From Campylobacter sp. MIT 12-8780 (GTDB taxonomy: Bacteria > Campylobacterota > Campylobacteria > Campylobacterales > Campylobacteraceae): a DNA stretch of 64,000 nt. The notes under the pieces were generated by a model that saw only the letters and a program-made list of their open reading frames with translations, did not search any database and was not told the origin of the DNA. Positions 63,363 through 64,000 of this stretch are shown here, piece by piece (the stretch's first letter is position 1; every line of letters starts with the position of its first letter). The position numbers and the translations under genes are program-made. The stretch covers positions 1-64,000 of the forward strand of contig NZ_QHLL01000003.1 in NCBI RefSeq assembly GCF_006864535.1, written 5' to 3'.

Positions 63363-64000
63363 ATGCAAGAGATTATTTCTCATATACAAAAAGCTGTTTT
63401 AAACATAGCAAATGAGCTTAAATTCCCAGATACAGGCTATCAAAGCACGCACAATGCAACAGGAGATACCCAACTTAAACTTGATGTTAAAAGTGATATG
63501 ATTATCACTGAAATTTTAAGTAAGTGCAAAAATATCAAAGCCCTTGTAAGTGAAGAAAAACCAGAAGCCCTTGAGCTAAATACAGAAGCTAAATATATAG
63601 TAGCTTATGATCCACTTGATGGCTCATCTTTGCTTGATGTAAATTTTGCAGTTGGCTCTATCTTTGGAATTTATGAGGAAAAAATGAGTGCAAAAAATCT
63701 CAAAATGGCTATTTATAGTATATATTCAGCTAGACTTGAGCTTATCATTTGCACTGATATACCTAAACTTTACCGCCTCAATCATAAAAATGAGTTTGAG
63801 TATATCAAAGACTTAAAGCTGAGCCAAAAGGGCAAGATCAACGCTACAGGTGGCACACAAAAAAACTGGAGCAAAACTCATGCAAGCTTTATTAAAAGTC
63901 TTTTTGACGAGGGTTACCGCTTAAGATATAGTGGGGCTATGGTAAGTGATATACACCAAATTTTATGCAAGGGTGGAGGGCTTTTTAGTTATCCAGCCAC
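63363..64000 (+). CDS. fbp: Fructose-1,6-bisphosphatase class I, 3' truncated by window
   Basis: Dephosphorylates fructose-1,6-bisphosphate, the committed step of gluconeogenesis. About 212 codons are visible. Signatures seen are [10 protein letters not shown] for metal binding, the [12 protein letters not shown] motif with metal aspartates, and [13 protein letters not shown] near the visible end. The family's usual length is about 275-330 residues, so about 60-120 are missing. It follows mobB by 3 nt. Together with pckA and pycB elsewhere in the window it outlines the gluconeogenic lifestyle typical of Campylobacter. Confidence 0.95.
   Translation, partial: MQEIISHIQKAVLNIANELKFPDTGYQSTHNATGDTQLKLDVKSDMIITEILSKCKNIKALVSEEKPEALELNTEAKYIVAYDPLDGSSLLDVNFAVGSIFGIYEEKMSAKNLKMAIYSIYSARLELIICTDIPKLYRLNHKNEFEYIKDLKLSQKGKINATGGTQKNWSKTHASFIKSLFDEGYRLRYSGAMVSDIHQILCKGGGLFSYPA

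Noticed and set aside
1-64000. CRISPR array, insertion sequence, prophage or replication origin
   Set aside because: I saw no regularly spaced direct repeats, no transposase or phage genes, and no cluster of DnaA boxes next to dnaA/dnaN. xerH is the only recombinase and is the housekeeping type.

Overview
The window is AT-rich chromosomal DNA from an epsilonproteobacterium, almost certainly a Campylobacter. The evidence is protein-level likeness and gene clusters I recall from C. jejuni: hemL-atpZ-like-FlhX, folD-lepB, atpE/two SNF-family transporters/pycB/pckA/argH, pheST-aroA-ispH-rpsA-serA with a two-component pair, a flgS neighbourhood, and psd/gltX/slt/mobB/fbp. Most promoters also carry the epsilonproteobacterial extended -10 (gnTAnaAT) without a -35 box. 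The blocks are joined differently from what I remember of C. jejuni, and two segments that adjoin there (Cj0848-0856 and Cj0847-0840) lie at opposite ends here in inverted order. A related non-jejuni species is therefore more likely. No database search was possible.

Layout. 1-2.1 kb: the 3' part of a TonB-dependent receptor. 2.2-8.4 kb (minus): a tightly overlapping operon running cytochrome c, hemL, AtpZ/AtpI-like protein, a membrane protein, an MFS transporter, a FliK-like protein and an FlhB C-terminal homologue (FlhX). 8.5-10.3 kb: folD and lepB. 10.4-11.5 kb: a flagellar-regulated FlxA-like gene with an excellent sigma-28 promoter, tRNA-Leu(GAG) and atpE. 11.8-19.4 kb: two sodium symporters, pycB, pckA and argH (anaplerosis, gluconeogenesis and arginine). 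19.4-20.9 kb: a decaying patch of small secreted-protein genes. 21-35 kb: ogt, HIT protein, pheS-pheT-aroA-ispH, then rpsA-(periplasmic protein)-serA-response regulator-histidine kinase-ABC-F. 35.2-37.1 kb: a YejM-like sulfatase-fold membrane protein whose promoter contains a G13 tract. 37.2-41 kb (minus): xerH, a pabB-pabC fusion and pabA, with a very AT-rich 0.7 kb gap beside xerH. 41.6-51.7 kb: an outer-membrane barrel, SixA, rhomboid, a PepSY-like protein, a class V aminotransferase, a nuclease-fold-like protein coupled to FlgS, LysE and AzlCD exporters, Tpx, Psd and a membrane metallophosphoesterase.

51.7-59.1 kb is the accessory island: a type I restriction-modification locus hsdM-hsdS-ATPase-hsdR inserted between two divergent housekeeping genes. 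hsdM is broken by one extra G in a G6 run, exactly in the SAM-binding motif. Between hsdS and hsdR sits an AAA/OLD-like ATPase with its own promoter and a C-terminal R-x4-H motif. This placement matches PrrC-type guard toxins, and it is my best candidate for an under-described defence module.

59.2-64 kb returns to core genes: gltX, a YggT protein, slt, a lipoprotein gene overlapping slt tail to tail, mobB and the 5' part of fbp.
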